From assembly GCA_002633005.1 (NCBI GenBank), contig NMRA01001126.1, forward strand, positions 20,690 through 51,812: 31,123 bases of DNA, read 5' to 3'. The DNA comes from Phoronis australis. Its lineage: Eukaryota > Phoronida > Phoronidae. The notes beneath the pieces were generated by a model, which had not been told where the DNA came from, made no database searches, and saw only the letters and a program-made list of their open reading frames with translations. Made by a program: the position numbers and the translations under genes. Below, in pieces: positions 10,401 to 21,570 of this stretch (positions within the stretch are counted from its first letter, which is position 1; each line of letters begins with the position of its first letter).

Positions 10401-11539
10401 ATAAAATTGCTATTTTGCATCTTCAAAGCGTATTAAAAGACGGTAGTGGCACAGGGAGCAATGTATTTAACTGCGTTTATGTGTCACATGACTATAAACA
10501 GTAAAGGGCCATGGTCTAAAGTGAAGGAGCAGATATTTTGGTACCTGGAACTTGCTAATAGTGGAAGAAATGTATACGATTGTCAGTATTAGAGTGCGGA
10601 ATGACGAAGACGGCTCAAGGTTAATGCATGTAGGTACCAAGGCAGCGGGTTGGACTGGAGGTAAGATAAAAGCCCTTATCAGAATAGTGACCGGATGGGG
10701 GGTTACGCTTTCATTGTCGCGCCGGGTCGCAAAACTTTTCAGCCTCGGACGGGATATTCTTGCCGAGCACTAGCTGTTTTGTTGATTGAGAGGCCGTATC
10801 TCGCTTTTGGAACCCCAAGTTGGCTATATCGACCGCGTCTAGTTTGCAGGTGCCCTTCTTGGTTGTATTTATTACTGGAGATAAGCACTGAAATTGACCG
10901 ATGAGATTACTAGACGATTAGTTCGGAATGACACGACACTGGAGTAAGCAACGAAAAGACAACGTTTAGCGTGCTGCGCGTTTTTTTGATTTGCGCTATA
11001 TGCTGATGACGTCTTTAAAACTGGGGTAAATCCATATACTGCGCAGGCCCATTTATGGATTCCTAAAACGCGCAACACTTTAAGAATCGTGACAATTTAC
11101 GGGTAATAGAACAAGCTAGGACCCGCTGGGTCCGAGCATAAATAAGTTCGTGCTACTGTAGGAAATCAATAAAATCGTTCATTCAAACTCTAATAGAGTT
11201 GTGATAGTGAGCAGTCATTAATTGTTAAACTTGTACATCATGCAGAATTTGGGGGCAAACTTTGTTGTGCAGTCATTGGTTGAATAGGTAATGAACGTGT
11301 ACACGTCGTACCTGAGGATGACAGTCGGTATGTGTCAATTATTCACGTTGCAGTCGTTGTCTCGCAAAATGCCTTACAAAGTTTATCGTGACAGAGCTTT
11401 TCCTGGGTCCGTTAACGCTATCTATTCAGGTGACGTGATCTTCAAACAGACTGCGTGTTCCCAAACAGGGGCTGGTTGGGAGTTAGCACCTGCCATTCAT
11501 GGGGAGAGATCACAAGAATTCTCGTGCCACGACGCTTCA

Positions 11540-11572
11540 TTTAAGTAGATTCCAAGCACGAGAGTCCATTCT
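11540..11572 (+). promoter_or_regulatory. possible core promoter of the thyroglobulin type-1 gene
   Basis: TTTAAG at 11540-11545 is a weak TATA-like sequence. The initiator-like CCATTCT (11566-11572) has its A at 11568, about 28 bp downstream, which is the standard spacing. The leader would be about 32 nt. This rests on motif and spacing only; both elements are short and degenerate. Confidence 0.3.
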
Positions 11573-11599
11573 GATTAGGAGTTTGAAATATACGACATC

Positions 11600-11657
11600 A
11601 TGAAATTTTTTATTCTATGCACTTTGGTTGTTGTGGCTTCGGCCTTTAAGGGTCTGG
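11600..11657 (+). CDS. exon 1 of the thyroglobulin type-1 gene (signal peptide)
   Basis: Encodes the initiator Met and residues 1-19 plus the first base of codon 20. The hydrophobic core FILCTLVVVASA ends in an A-x-A-type signal peptidase site. The donor GTAAGT starts at 11658, phase 1. The ATG at 11600 follows a short leader if transcription starts at the initiator-like CCATTCT at 11566-11572. Confidence 0.8.
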
Positions 11658-14600
11658 GTAAGTCACTGATTATTAAATTCGATTCCACTGAACATTTCAA
11701 TAAAATATAAAAGCAATCATACAGGAAGTCAAAGAAATGCGATTGGACTCAATTTTCGCTATTTTTCGATTTAAGAGTCAAGCTTCAAGTCTTTATAACT
11801 ACTTCATTTGCGCTCGGTTAAATCAAATTTAGAACGCCTGTTCAATTCAAGCGACGCGGGAACTTCGTCGACCATGTGCATCAGAAGTTCTGTCTTGCAA
11901 AAGAAGTTTGCACAATTCGTATGATTTACAAGATTTGAGTTCTGGATAGACCAGATATTTATGTTCTGCATACATGTATGTCTGTAAAAACGTATTCCGC
12001 AACATCAAAGAATTTTTTTAAGTCAGTGTAACTTTCAGACCTGGATCCTGACTGTGGAAAGGAACTTCAAAGCTCCCAAGGTAGAGGTCTCCTGGGTGCC
12101 TTTAAACCACGCTGTACCGATGAGGGGAAATACGAGGCTGTTCAGTGTCGTGGATCAGTGTAAGTCATCACATGAATAATTATTGGCAGATCATGTGTTG
12201 GGTGGAAGACAATAATGCTAAGCTAATTGAATCATGCAGGTTCTGATTTCTAGAAGAGAGTTGCTGGAATCAAACCTGGTTTCTGCTTCCAGGTTCCAGG
12301 TTCTGAGTCGACAAAATCATAAACATTTAATCTGACGAGGTGAGTCCTGCGCGCAGCCACGTGAACACTAATCTCGAGAAGATTTCACCGGGGCTAAGTC
12401 GGTCGAACCTGGAACTGGACGATATACAGAGATCAAGTCTTCTTTTAATGACGTGGGGTTGATTTTACCCTTTGCATCCGGCTGCTTTAGATAGCTTATA
12501 CCATATCTCTTCCGTTCAATAGTCAGAGGCTAATGTAACGTGTGCCCCACTTTGATTGCTGTGAATTCGTTTTAGGCTGATGACAAATGATCATCATCCT
12601 GGTATCAGGTTCATGTTTATTCATAGTGTCATTCATGGATAACTTATGAATCAATCTATCAAACAAATTTATTTCTGTAATAAAGACCCTAGGTCCACTG
12701 CACAAGAGAACAGCTTGTAACGTAATTAAGAGTGCAGCAAGTTATCACGGAGACGGAAAGCGTAAAATACGTGTTTACCTAGATTAATTTATCATTTCTC
12801 AGTGATCATATAAACTACCACTATTGGTTATAAACCTTGCGTGAAAAAATAAACCAGCTTGTTTTTGTGAATTCTTGTCAACCTTTTATGTTAAACAATA
12901 ACGTCCACATAAATTCATGAAACTGGTTGTTACGAATTCTCATAGATTTTATGATACTGAATTATGACAAACCAAAATCGCCTGTGTATTCCAGTTGAAC
13001 TTGTATTCCCTGCGATCACACAAAACTTTTATACTGAAGATAAATTTGGAATTATTTATAGTATTTCAAGTGTCTCTATAGTCGACAGGCAGAGTTGTAT
13101 AGTGTTGTTTAGAACACAATTCGTGATGCGCAAATTATGCATTTTGCGGGCTGGGGTAAAACGTGCCCACCTGGAAATAATCTGATTGAGTTCAATTTGT
13201 AAACGTGGGTTTCGCGCAATGGTAACAAGACTATTTATGTATATAGTACCGTATTGCGCGTTTTTACGCACAATTGTGGCATTATCCGGAATTTGGCGCA
13301 TTTGCCTATGCATGAAACTCCTGTGTAAAACATGGGTGCATTTATAAACGTTTAAGCATTTCTGATAAAAACGCATTACTTTGGATGTCATGGGCGCATG
13401 GGCGTAAATACTCTCATAAATGTAGTGAACCTATAGTCTAAAGAAAGGATTGATCTCTCGCCCATGACATGAGACTCAAAACAGTTCACGGCTCAGTAGT
13501 AACGACTGCGCCCACTATCAAGTCACAGTAATACAGTAACCAATTTCTCGTACATTGGGTAAACTTATCTATCTACAATGTTTATAACCTTGTGAATTCA
13601 TTAATTAAATTAATGTCCGTCCACGCGCATAGTTATTTAGTTGCCAGAAAGCTAACGGAATCTCGTCGGAATGGTATAGTTGCTTTTTATGACGTAAATC
13701 GCGAAAACAGCTGAAAAATAGCCACAAGTGCGGAGAATTACTCGAACATTTTATTGCCAAAGTTTTAGGATAATCTGCAAGACGAAGTTTTTGCTTCCTT
13801 CGCGACTTGAACAATAGCTGTTCTCGCGCGGTGAAGCCAAAACTGGTCGATTTTGGTCTGTGCCCGATTCATTTTGAAAGTTGCGGGTTACAACAGGCGT
13901 CAGGTGAGACTGAGGGTAAGGAAAACGAATCCCGACTGGTGGCAGTTGATTTTTTTTTAAAGTATGGCAACTAAAGATACAGTATTACAACGCCAGTTTC
14001 GGAAAACGCTGACTAGAACTAATTTTGTTTACCAGTTAGTTCTCGATTTGATATAATGATGACAGTAGTTGTATAGTCTGCCTGTTTTCTGTAAACAATA
14101 ACTGTTATTCCCCCTTTGTATATTCTACATTCGAGCGACAAAATTTCTTTTGCGCAAACATTAAATGTGAACGGGAAATGTGTTAGCTTGCCTGTTTATA
14201 AAACTGGTTATTGTTTCTATAAATATGTGACTCGAAATTCACCAGGTGCCCGGTGCTAATAAAATAAGGATCCTATTGTGAAAAGGCGTGCATGCATTTA
14301 AGGGTGAGCTCCGTATGACAAATTAATTGCAAGAAAAGCAAAACCACGCAAGACCACGCAAGACCACGCAACATCACGCGAGTGAAAGGCTAGCGTGTTT
14401 CGAGTTAGCTCGAGATTTTATTCGTGTTCTCTAGGCACCTGGCTGCCACTGAAATGATTTGCGAGGCTCGAACGTTGAATTATGGAAATAAAGTTCTCCT
14501 AAATTCTTTAAGCCGATATGGATTCCCTCCATAAGTGTCTCGCAACTGTTTACATTTACAGAACGCAGCCCAGGTACAAGTAGTAAGGTAGGACCAATAG

Positions 14601-15946
14601 TTCAAAATCGCTCCATTCCTGGCGAAGTACTTCTATTCTTAATCTATCTTGATGTCAGGAGGGAGAAGGCCTTTTTTCATTAGTACCGACTTTCCGAATA
14701 CGGATAATTTTTCGTGCAGTTATTGTGCAATATGTATACAATAGTTCCAGTGGCACATTTTTGATTAATTATAAACCACGTGCATACGTGTTCACAGGTG
14801 CATGTGCGCTAGCGAAGCTGGAGAGTTCATCGATAACTACAAGGATCACATTGTCAACTATGGCGCCATGAACTGCAGTAAGTACGGTTGAACTGAAGTA
14901 AAGTTGAGCTCAGTAAATAGGAATTGGTTGCAATGAATAAGAATGATGAAAAGCAAATGCAACAGTTGAGAGAACTGCAAAATGTACTTGTTGGAACGGA
15001 TTGTGGTAAAAATTATGGAAGTTCACCAATGTAAGAATGTAGTGCACAAAACAAAGACGGATGCAGTGACTTAGATAAGAAAACTTTCAAAATAAAAAAC
15101 AGTAATTAGGCTCAGGAAAGAAATGTAAGAATTAACTCCAGCACTTAGGAACGGACCTATAATAATGAACTGCGGTAAGTAAAAATTAGCTGAAGCACGT
15201 ATGAGAATTGTACTGAGTTAATACCTACACGGACCTTGTATGAAAGGACAGCATCGTGTAGAAAGCGATGTGTGAAGTACTAACCAATCTGGAGTGATCA
15301 TTACGAATAAGCAACAACAAGAGAAAACTGCGATGAGTAATGAGAAGAAACTACAAGTTCATGTATATAGTACGTCGCTAATTGCTCGTAAATATAAGCA
15401 TTTTCACCAATGACGGATAAGGTTTATCGAAGCTCCAAATTTATTATAGTGTCATATTCGTTGTATAAATTGGCTAAACATCCAAACAGCGAATAGAACG
15501 TTTGGAGCAATATAAATAATGTTTTCATGATAACGTTTTTCAAATGAAACACTTTAATACAGTCTGTACAATCAATGGTCTAGGCTACACCGAAGTACTC
15601 AGTGTTTTTTGCTCGTAAGTAAATTTATTGGATTTTGAAACACAGTGTCACTAAATGTTCCACCACGCATGTTTTCCCAAATGATTTTTACCGGTGTCGT
15701 TTGAAACTGGTTGTAAATCCTCATTCACATGCAACCCTTAAATTCATTCATATAGACTGCGCTCGTGACGAGTTTGACTTCAAGAAAACAAAGATGGTTG
15801 GGTTGAAGTTCAACTGCAGAGACAATGGCAATTACGAAGACATCCAATGCATGGGGAGCGTATGCGGCTGTGTAGACAGTGAGGGCAACTTCCGGGATGA
15901 TACGAAAATGGTGCCCATTTTCGAGCAAGGCAAACTCACGTGTTGA
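11600..15946 (+). CDS. secreted protein with two thyroglobulin type-1 domains (4 exons)
   Basis: Joining 11600-11657, 12039-12159, 14798-14877 and 15756-15946 gives 450 nt, that is 149 residues plus TGA. Every intron starts GTAAGT and ends in AG, with phases 1, 2 and 1. Residues 1-15 (MKFFILCTLVVVASA) are a signal peptide, with likely cleavage after Ala15. Domain 1 has cysteines 25, 45, 56, 61, 63 and 86; domain 2 has cysteines 88, 107, 118, 123, 125 and 149. Both show the family order: C, then a loop, then the F-x-x-C-x-[DN]-x-G-x-Y-x-x-[IV]-Q-C block, then C-x-C and a last C. The usual CWCV is CMCA in domain 1 and CGCV in domain 2. Small secreted proteins of this family are often inhibitors of papain-like proteases (thyropins such as sea-anemone equistatin), so extracellular or lysosomal protease inhibition is a reasonable inference, not shown here. 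No membrane anchor or other domain is present. I see no AATAAA close to the stop; AATATA near 15979 is a weak candidate. Confidence 0.85.
12039..12159 (+). CDS. exon 2 of the thyroglobulin type-1 gene (first part of domain 1)
   Basis: The acceptor TTTCAG ends at 12038 and the donor GTAAGT starts at 12160. The exon encodes residues 20-59 with split codons at both ends, including cysteines 25, 45 and 56 and the motif AFKPRCTDEGKYEAVQC. Intron 1 is 381 bp and holds no other recognisable feature. Confidence 0.85.
12160..14797 (+). other. intron 2 of the thyroglobulin type-1 gene
   Basis: A 2638-bp intron with GTAAGT donor and ACAG acceptor. A short 10-bp tandem repeat (ACCACGCAAG-like, about four imperfect copies) lies at 14343-14382. 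The segment 13240-13400 is rich in short GCGC and TGCGCA words of no known meaning. I see no coding exon or recognisable mobile-element protein in it; the longest open frame (111 codons, 13391-13056, - strand) resembles nothing I know. Confidence 0.6.
14343..14382 (+). repeat. 10-bp tandem repeat, about 4 copies
   Basis: The unit ACCACGCAAG occurs at 14343 and 14353, then with changes at 14363 (last base C) and 14373 (ATCACGCGAG). It is an ordinary minisatellite inside intron 2. Confidence 0.75.
14798..14877 (+). CDS. exon 3 of the thyroglobulin type-1 gene (end of domain 1)
   Basis: The acceptor ACAG ends at 14797 and the donor GTAAGT starts at 14878. The exon completes Val60 and encodes the C-M-C turn through Cys86, finishing domain 1. 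The end of this exon and its donor recur in diverged form at 15165-15180, inside the next intron. Confidence 0.8.
15165..15180 (+). repeat. duplicated exon-3 end and splice donor inside intron 3
   Basis: ATGAACTGCGGTAAGT here matches the real exon-3 end and donor ATGAACTGCAGTAAGT (14868-14883) at 15 of 16 positions. Looser similarity extends to the preceding CTAT and the following CTGAAG. It looks like the remnant of a duplicated exon and could still act as a cryptic donor, though no open frame or acceptor supports a working exon. Confidence 0.5.
15756..15946 (+). CDS. exon 4 of the thyroglobulin type-1 gene (whole of domain 2)
   Basis: The acceptor ATATAG ends at 15755. Phase 1 joins A to AC and gives Asn87. 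The exon then encodes all six cysteines of domain 2 and ends directly at Cys149-TGA. Unlike domain 1, this domain is not interrupted between the QC and C-x-C segments, so the two domains have different exon structures. Confidence 0.85.
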
Positions 15947-16853
15947 TTTTATACAAGATATGACGACGAAGTTTTATTAATATAAGTTAACACATTTTAA
16001 AACAATTTTATGGTCGTTTTCTTTTCCACGCTCTTGTGAACGCAGGACTAATGATAAGAACGACAAATTGAAAAACCAGAGCCAAAGTAATCCTCTCGGA
16101 GCACAAGTCATAAAACACCTGGCCTATGGGTTCATTGTGGATAACGTATAATAATTAGAGAGAGATAAGATAAACCAATATTTCAGATTTCGTTCTCATG
16201 ACCACCGAGTCTTAGCCTCAAACGCATATTGTCAACCAACAGAATGCGACCACAACTACTTAGTTTTAATACATAAATGCATTACCACGTGTTGATGAGG
16301 CTAAGGACACTACCGACATGAATTGATAAAAAGCAATCTATCCATTTTGCTGCCACAACTTACATGTAAACATTTACCTACAAAATCGTGGTGTCGACAA
16401 TGATACATGTACACTTTGCACGCAACAGAATGCAAGAAAGCGACATTTTCCAATCGTTTTGTTAAGGCAGAACTTCGCACGTCATTTCAATGCTGTCCAA
16501 TCGCCATTTTGCAAGATAAGAAGCAAAATATTTTTGTCCCGATTCCTTTGGCATCATGTTCCTATCCTGTTACTATACAACGGAAATTCGCGTGACTTTT
16601 ATGAGAGTTGACGCTGCGGCTTTTCCAAACGTCCAGGGCTATAGACCTCGGGCTGTTTCTAGAAGAGTCTAAGTGAAATTATTCTCAAGGACATCACGAT
16701 TGCCAAATTCTTAAAAACAAATTAATGAAAATCAAAAGACAAGATTTCGTATACAAAGTATGAATAATGTAGTTAAACATGTTTTAGTCAATGTATGCGT
16801 TTTCTACAGCTTTTATGTTGTTGAAAAAGCAGTTTGCAAGATTATTTGTAGCA
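15947..16853. other. 3' flank of the thyroglobulin type-1 gene, no gene seen
   Basis: AT-rich sequence that must hold the gene's 3' UTR. It has no canonical AATAAA and no coding similarity that I can recognise. Confidence 0.45.
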
Positions 16854-17606
16854 GTTGCCACAGTAACTATGTTGAGATGTTCAAAATAACGCTACTGGTG
16901 TTGACATACAAGCCTTTGATTAATGTTTTAAATTATACCAATATATTGCTTTAGGTGTACAAGGTACTCAGATTTTATGTTGTTCCATAAGGTATTCCAT
17001 GTTTGTGAGAATGAGTTACCTTGACAACCATTTTGGATGTTCAAAAGTGTCCTAGCGATTATGAAATACATTTGATAGAGCAAACAGTGTTTGCTTCCCG
17101 TCATACAGTGTATATACTTTACTGCACTAGTTCCAAGTACCATGTTACCATGGCAACGGTCCACGTTCAAACTTGGCAATTACACTACAAAGTCTTAGGA
17201 TGGTTCATAAAAATAATTTTAGCATGTTTGCCTGCCTTCTAATGTTGATCTTTATAGTGAAAATACCCCGTTACCATGGTAACGATACCCAAATCAGCTT
17301 AGCAACACTTTTTAATTACTCTTGGCAAGGTTGTCTGCTTCCAACATCAATTTGCCCCCAACCAGAAATTGCTGATGTTTACTGGTTACCTGTTGATCAT
17401 AGCAACGGTGCATATTTTAGCTTAACGACCCCCTAAATTTCAAAGGAGGGTCACTGTCAGAACTTTGAGCACGGTTGCCTGCTTCTAGTATGAGTTATTC
17501 AATGTAAATTTACTGATTTAGGCCGGCTGACTATATTACGTGTATTATCATTTGGTTCGGTTAGCAACGGTCCGATGGTTACAAGACACAAACTGTAACC
17601 AGTTGA
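16854..17606 (+). repeat. degenerate array of RFX X-box-like motifs
   Basis: GTTGCCACAGTAAC (16854), GTTACCTTGACAAC (17015), GTTACCATGGCAAC (17144) and GTTACCATGGTAAC (17270) are X-box-like, the last two exact matches to the RFX palindrome consensus. Split forms lie at 17385-17406 (GTTACC...AGCAAC) and 17560-17606. Spacing is 161, 129, 126 and 115 bp. A second shared segment resembling GTTGCCTGCTTCTAATATG occurs near 17226, 17331 and 17473, so this is a decayed tandem repeat rather than isolated sites. Downstream of the first three motifs a GTTCAAA word recurs. Confidence 0.6.
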
Positions 17607-19290
17607 ACAATTTTGATAATCAAATAACACTACCTGAATAGAAGTAGCTTATTTTCTTTTAAAAAAATCAATAAAGGGGGTTGCCGCGACTATGGATATG
17701 CATTCATCGCACGTATTCAAGGCAACTCCCTAGAGATTGCTATCGTGTGTTCGCCGACAGTGTTTGGTGGAAATCAATTTTTTGGTTCTGAGAATTTTTT
17801 TTAAAGACGGTATGTGGTCGATATGAATGCGGTCGTATAGTCGCTTTAAATTTTATATGTTTCCACTCTGAAAAATGCACTTTTGAACAATTAAATTCTG
17901 TTGTTGGATATACATGTATTGAGATTTTAATGAATGCGCAGATGCAAATAGGTACATGTAATGTCCTTGCTGTACGACCTCTAGCTACCAAGCATTGACA
18001 CCAATGATCGCCTGTGGTTACTGCTGAAACAGCACTGGAGCATGTTGACTCTAAATGGTTTGGCTCAGTAACACTGACCTACGTAATGTGTGAACAATAG
18101 AATGGGTTTTAAAATGTAAAAAGTTAAAATGGTGACGATACTGGTTGTCAATTCACTTAGACATTTTTACTCTATCAATTACGAGAAAACAAATCAGCAT
18201 TACAAGAACAGAGGTACAGTGTATGGCGAGTATCATCTATTTAAAAAATCAGGCAATTTTCATGAACTACATGTAGTTTGACAAATAAACAGCTGTTATA
18301 AGATTTTGTTCAACAATCAATGTCTAAATAGAATACATGCTGGTCCAACAGGATATATGACCCAGAATGACTTGCCATATTCTTTTGGACAAGTTGGGCG
18401 ATTGATAAGGCCAGAAACAAATGCCAATCAATAGTTTTGCACACATTGAATTTAAAATGATACCAAGCTTTATGAGAAATCTATTGTCATCAGTGGATAA
18501 CTGGACTGGAGTAAAAGATTACGGACGGAAGAGCGACGTCTTCTTGCCAGGGTGCTCTAGGTGATTGTAACAATTTCCTATGGTTAAAAGTTGTAACTGT
18601 AAATTCCCAGTTTAAGCTCTGTTTTAGAAACGCACGTTGTCAATATTCCTATTTATAAGGTTCATAGATGGTGTGGCGTGAGGTTTATATTATAAAAAGT
18701 TGCATTTTGCCAATTTGAACCAATACGTTAGCGCAAGGAAATACATGTAGGCATTGTTATATTGTTCGTTTCCAATTTGGAGTAGTAGCTAGGTGTGGCG
18801 TATTCACTTTTCATCCCTATAGGACGATACCTCGCAAAAATCTCCTTTGACCTAGAGGTAGAAAAACTAGTTGATACATTGACCTCGTTATACAAATGTT
18901 GGACTGATTCTAGCAATCACGTCGGAAAATGTCGCGGATACTTCTCAAGTGAATGCAACTTCTGCCGGCGGAGTTGAAGCTCTTGTAAGCACAGCAGTAA
19001 AACTTCGCTGGTATTGGAAAGTCGGTTACAATTTACGCCATCAAGAACAAAAACTTGAAAAAAGTAAGACACCGACAAATAATACGAGAAACTTCAATGG
19101 TGCGAAAACAAAGCTAGAGAAATATTTGGCAGATGTTGCAGAGTTGTGAGTAAAGGCTTTGGTATTCAGTGTCGCTGTGTAGTGTGGGAGCGCCACATAC
19201 TATATACTGTAGGAAGAATTCTTAGGTGAGCACATGTGAGCTGTATTTGTATCCTGTCCAGACTTGTCTTGCCTTTCCAAATTGTGTACT
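17607..19290. other. spacer between the X-box array and the glycosyltransferase, no firm gene
   Basis: Five TACATGTA palindromes fall between 17911 and 18749. On the + strand, 18824-18977 could be a terminal exon (acceptor CCCTATAG, five cysteines), and an overlapping frame ends at 19149 beside a GTGAGT. Neither resembles a known family. Confidence 0.4.
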
Positions 19291-20352
19291 TCAAGATTTT
19301 ACTGAAGTGTTCTCATCAGATAACTTTTCAAGGTCTTCAAAGGCGAAGTGTGTCATGACACGTATTCTGCCAGAAGTAAAACGTTCTCCCATATCGTGAG
19401 ATGCCAGCAAGGTTTTTAACAGAAATCGTCGTTCCTCAGGATTCGGAAACATGTTAAACGTATCCTCTCTCTGAACATTGACATTGTCCACTGGCTGTAT
19501 TCCCAGTTTATAGGCAACTATTCCAAGAAATACATCGTCAAATGGAAACAGTTCTACGTAGGGTATCGCTAAAAAGAACTCAAGAGCCACATCGCTGGTC
19601 ATCATAAGGAAACCTGTTGTTACGTATGGAGGATAGGCGTCAAACGGATAGCGTGCAATTGAAACGTGCCATTTACTGGAATGGTCACGAATTGGTTGAA
19701 TCAGTTTCTTCATATTGCCAGGTACATGACCTTCATAGAGGCCAGTACTATTTACAGATTCAAGGTGTTTCACGATGTTGTAAGGGATTGCAAAGATGTC
19801 GTCATCTGTTAAAATAACGTTTGGTACAGATGTGCAGTACGTTGATGCCCATTTCAAAGCCATAATGATTTTCAATGTGTTGTTGTAATAAGAATCTGTA
19901 AAATTTGCCTGTATCAAGTCTTTTTGTTTCTGTTGTTCTTTATGGATAGCATGCTGAGTTTCTTCTTCAGCTAAGCCAAGTATGAAAAAGACGAGTATTT
20001 TCTTTCCTTTTGCCAACTTTCTGTCGTTCGCCCACGTCATACGCAGCGCGTTCCGCGAGTCCTGAGATCTAGGACGCGACTTAACGATAAACACCACATA
20101 CGGTTTCACTTTGTCGCACCTTTTTCTATCGCCAAGTACGAAGTCAAAATCCGTGACAGCTCTGTGGATAGGATTGACGTTTGCTTTACCAAATTCTTTG
20201 ATAGTCGACACGATTGCCTTAACGTCTCCGCTATATGGGTATTCATCAAATCTACCAAATGGAAATTCTTTGTTCCAGCGGTATAGCAAGCCAATGAACA
20301 TTAAAGACATTGCGCCTGTAAAAATTATGACTGTTCGCTTTAGTGACGGCAT
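19291..20352 (-). CDS. GT31 beta-1,3-glycosyltransferase (galactosyl/N-acetylglucosaminyltransferase, brainiac-like)
   Basis: An intronless frame of 353 residues, starting at the ATG at 20352. The frame extends three codons further upstream only through a GTG, so this ATG is chosen. Residues 1-6 form a short cytoplasmic tail and residues 8-25 one membrane helix, a type II Golgi topology. Family motifs occur in order: R-N-A-L-R-M-T-W (100-107), VFFILG (121-126), the DDD metal/nucleotide-sugar site (183-185), YPPYVTTG (240-247) and PFDDVFLGI (270-278). The last motif and ASHDMGE (317-323) resemble brainiac/B3GNT enzymes more than classical B3GALT, which usually have EDV. N-glycosylation sequons lie at residues 150, 157, 201 and 348. 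It should transfer Gal or GlcNAc in beta-1,3 linkage to glycolipid or glycoprotein chains; donor and acceptor cannot be read from the sequence. Length and intronless structure are normal for the family. No polyadenylation signal is evident on the - strand below 19291. Confidence 0.92.
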   Translation of the reverse strand: MPSLKRTVIIFTGAMSLMFIGLLYRWNKEFPFGRFDEYPYSGDVKAIVSTIKEFGKANVNPIHRAVTDFDFVLGDRKRCDKVKPYVVFIVKSRPRSQDSRNALRMTWANDRKLAKGKKILVFFILGLAEEETQHAIHKEQQKQKDLIQANFTDSYYNNTLKIIMALKWASTYCTSVPNVILTDDDIFAIPYNIVKHLESVNSTGLYEGHVPGNMKKLIQPIRDHSSKWHVSIARYPFDAYPPYVTTGFLMMTSDVALEFFLAIPYVELFPFDDVFLGIVAYKLGIQPVDNVNVQREDTFNMFPNPEERRFLLKTLLASHDMGERFTSGRIRVMTHFAFEDLEKLSDENTSVKS

Positions 20353-21570
20353 TACTGTCACGTACTACACGTTCCTATATATGTTCCTGTACTAGCCTGT
20401 CACAGGTGACTTTAAATGTTTTTTAATTACACGTGCCAGACACCTTGGGTGACAAACGCCGCATTATCACTGCAAAACGTTTAGTGCAACAAATAAATTT
20501 CTATTAATAACTGATCTTTAACATTATTATTACGAAGGCGGTTACCATGGCTGAACACAGGTATTAAAGATGCATAGTCTCATTAAAATGTGAATATGCA
20601 AATGAAATACTAATTTACAAACAAACCCGGGTCCTCCATTGTGCCGGAAACCATCCGAGAACCAGTTACCATTACAATCTCGCCAAAGTCTCGTTTTGTG
20701 ATATTATTTTATGTAAAGGAGTATGGTAATTTATCATCATTGCGGACGAACACCCGATGCTGGCAAAGAGAACAAAGACAGCATTCGTTCTGTAATTTCA
20801 TTTTTCCGTCACCTTGGACAATATTCAACATCATGTCATTTTGTGTCTCTGGTAAAACTGAAAATTCTAGGTATTTGAACACCCTTCTCGTCCACAGCTC
20901 TTACGTCGACACGGCAATCCCTGGGTAACCCCTACAGCATTGTCGTTACCCTAACAAAGCACAAATTTCATCATTATCAAATAATGATTGCGTAATATTT
21001 GGAATTACAAGAGTTTTATATGTTCACACTTGTGTATCAATTATCGTGGTGTTTTCTTTAAAACAACCATTTATTTTCAAATTGTGTCATTTCCTGATTA
21101 TACTTGTACACTCAATTCTCTCAATGCCTTCTGGGAGGGCAATTTTTCGCCGAGTGACGGGAAAAATCTACCTCCCGATCACCACTCAGTAGCACCCCCG
21201 CCCTGTTGCAAGTTCCCATAGGCTCTGTCTCAAGTAACATTGTGTGCTCTCAAATTGTCACTTGTGTGGTTAGGTGATTTGAACTTCGAAGAGAATTTTT
21301 TTAATTTTTTGGCCTAGTCGCGGTGGGGGAATTTCGCGTAATTTTTCAATATTTTTGAGATGGGAAGAGGGCCGATATTCGGGCCCAAAGTCGAGGGATT
21401 GAGGGCCCTGTCTTTTTTGGAAAGAAAAATGCATCTTGTTTCAGCCCGTATTCATGAAAACACAGCCTGGTTGGCCGAAGATTCTCCGGTTGTTGCTATG
21501 CTCGGCAACCGAGATACGACAAAATATCATCTAACTTTTCTAAAACATTTATAAATTTTACACGGACACA
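20353..21570. other. 5' flank of the glycosyltransferase, no gene seen
   Basis: This stretch must carry the promoter of the - strand glycosyltransferase, but no convincing TATA box at a usable distance is visible. GTTACCATGGCTGA (20541-20554) is a stray X-box-like half. ATCATTAT-CAA-ATAATGAT (20970-20988) is a small AT-rich hairpin. Confidence 0.4.

Noticed and set aside
10210-10401. A 63-codon frame starting M-A-A-M-S-A-P
   Set aside because: The start looks good, but the rest has no known similarity and ends inside an inverted repeat; kept only as part of the promoter-cluster finding.
12237-12306. Repeated CAGGTTCTGA words in intron 2
   Set aside because: Only two 10-bp matches without a larger repeat unit.
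18824-19149. A possible terminal exon (five cysteines) and an overlapping frame ending at a GTGAGT
   Set aside because: Two competing frames, no partner exons and no family resemblance.
20353-20361. A three-codon longer glycosyltransferase start
   Set aside because: The extra codons begin with GTG, not ATG; the ATG at 20352 leaves a normal short cytoplasmic tail before the membrane helix.
20374-20383. TATATA on the - strand just upstream of the glycosyltransferase
   Set aside because: It lies about 24 bp before the chosen ATG, so a start 25-30 bp downstream would fall at or inside the coding sequence.
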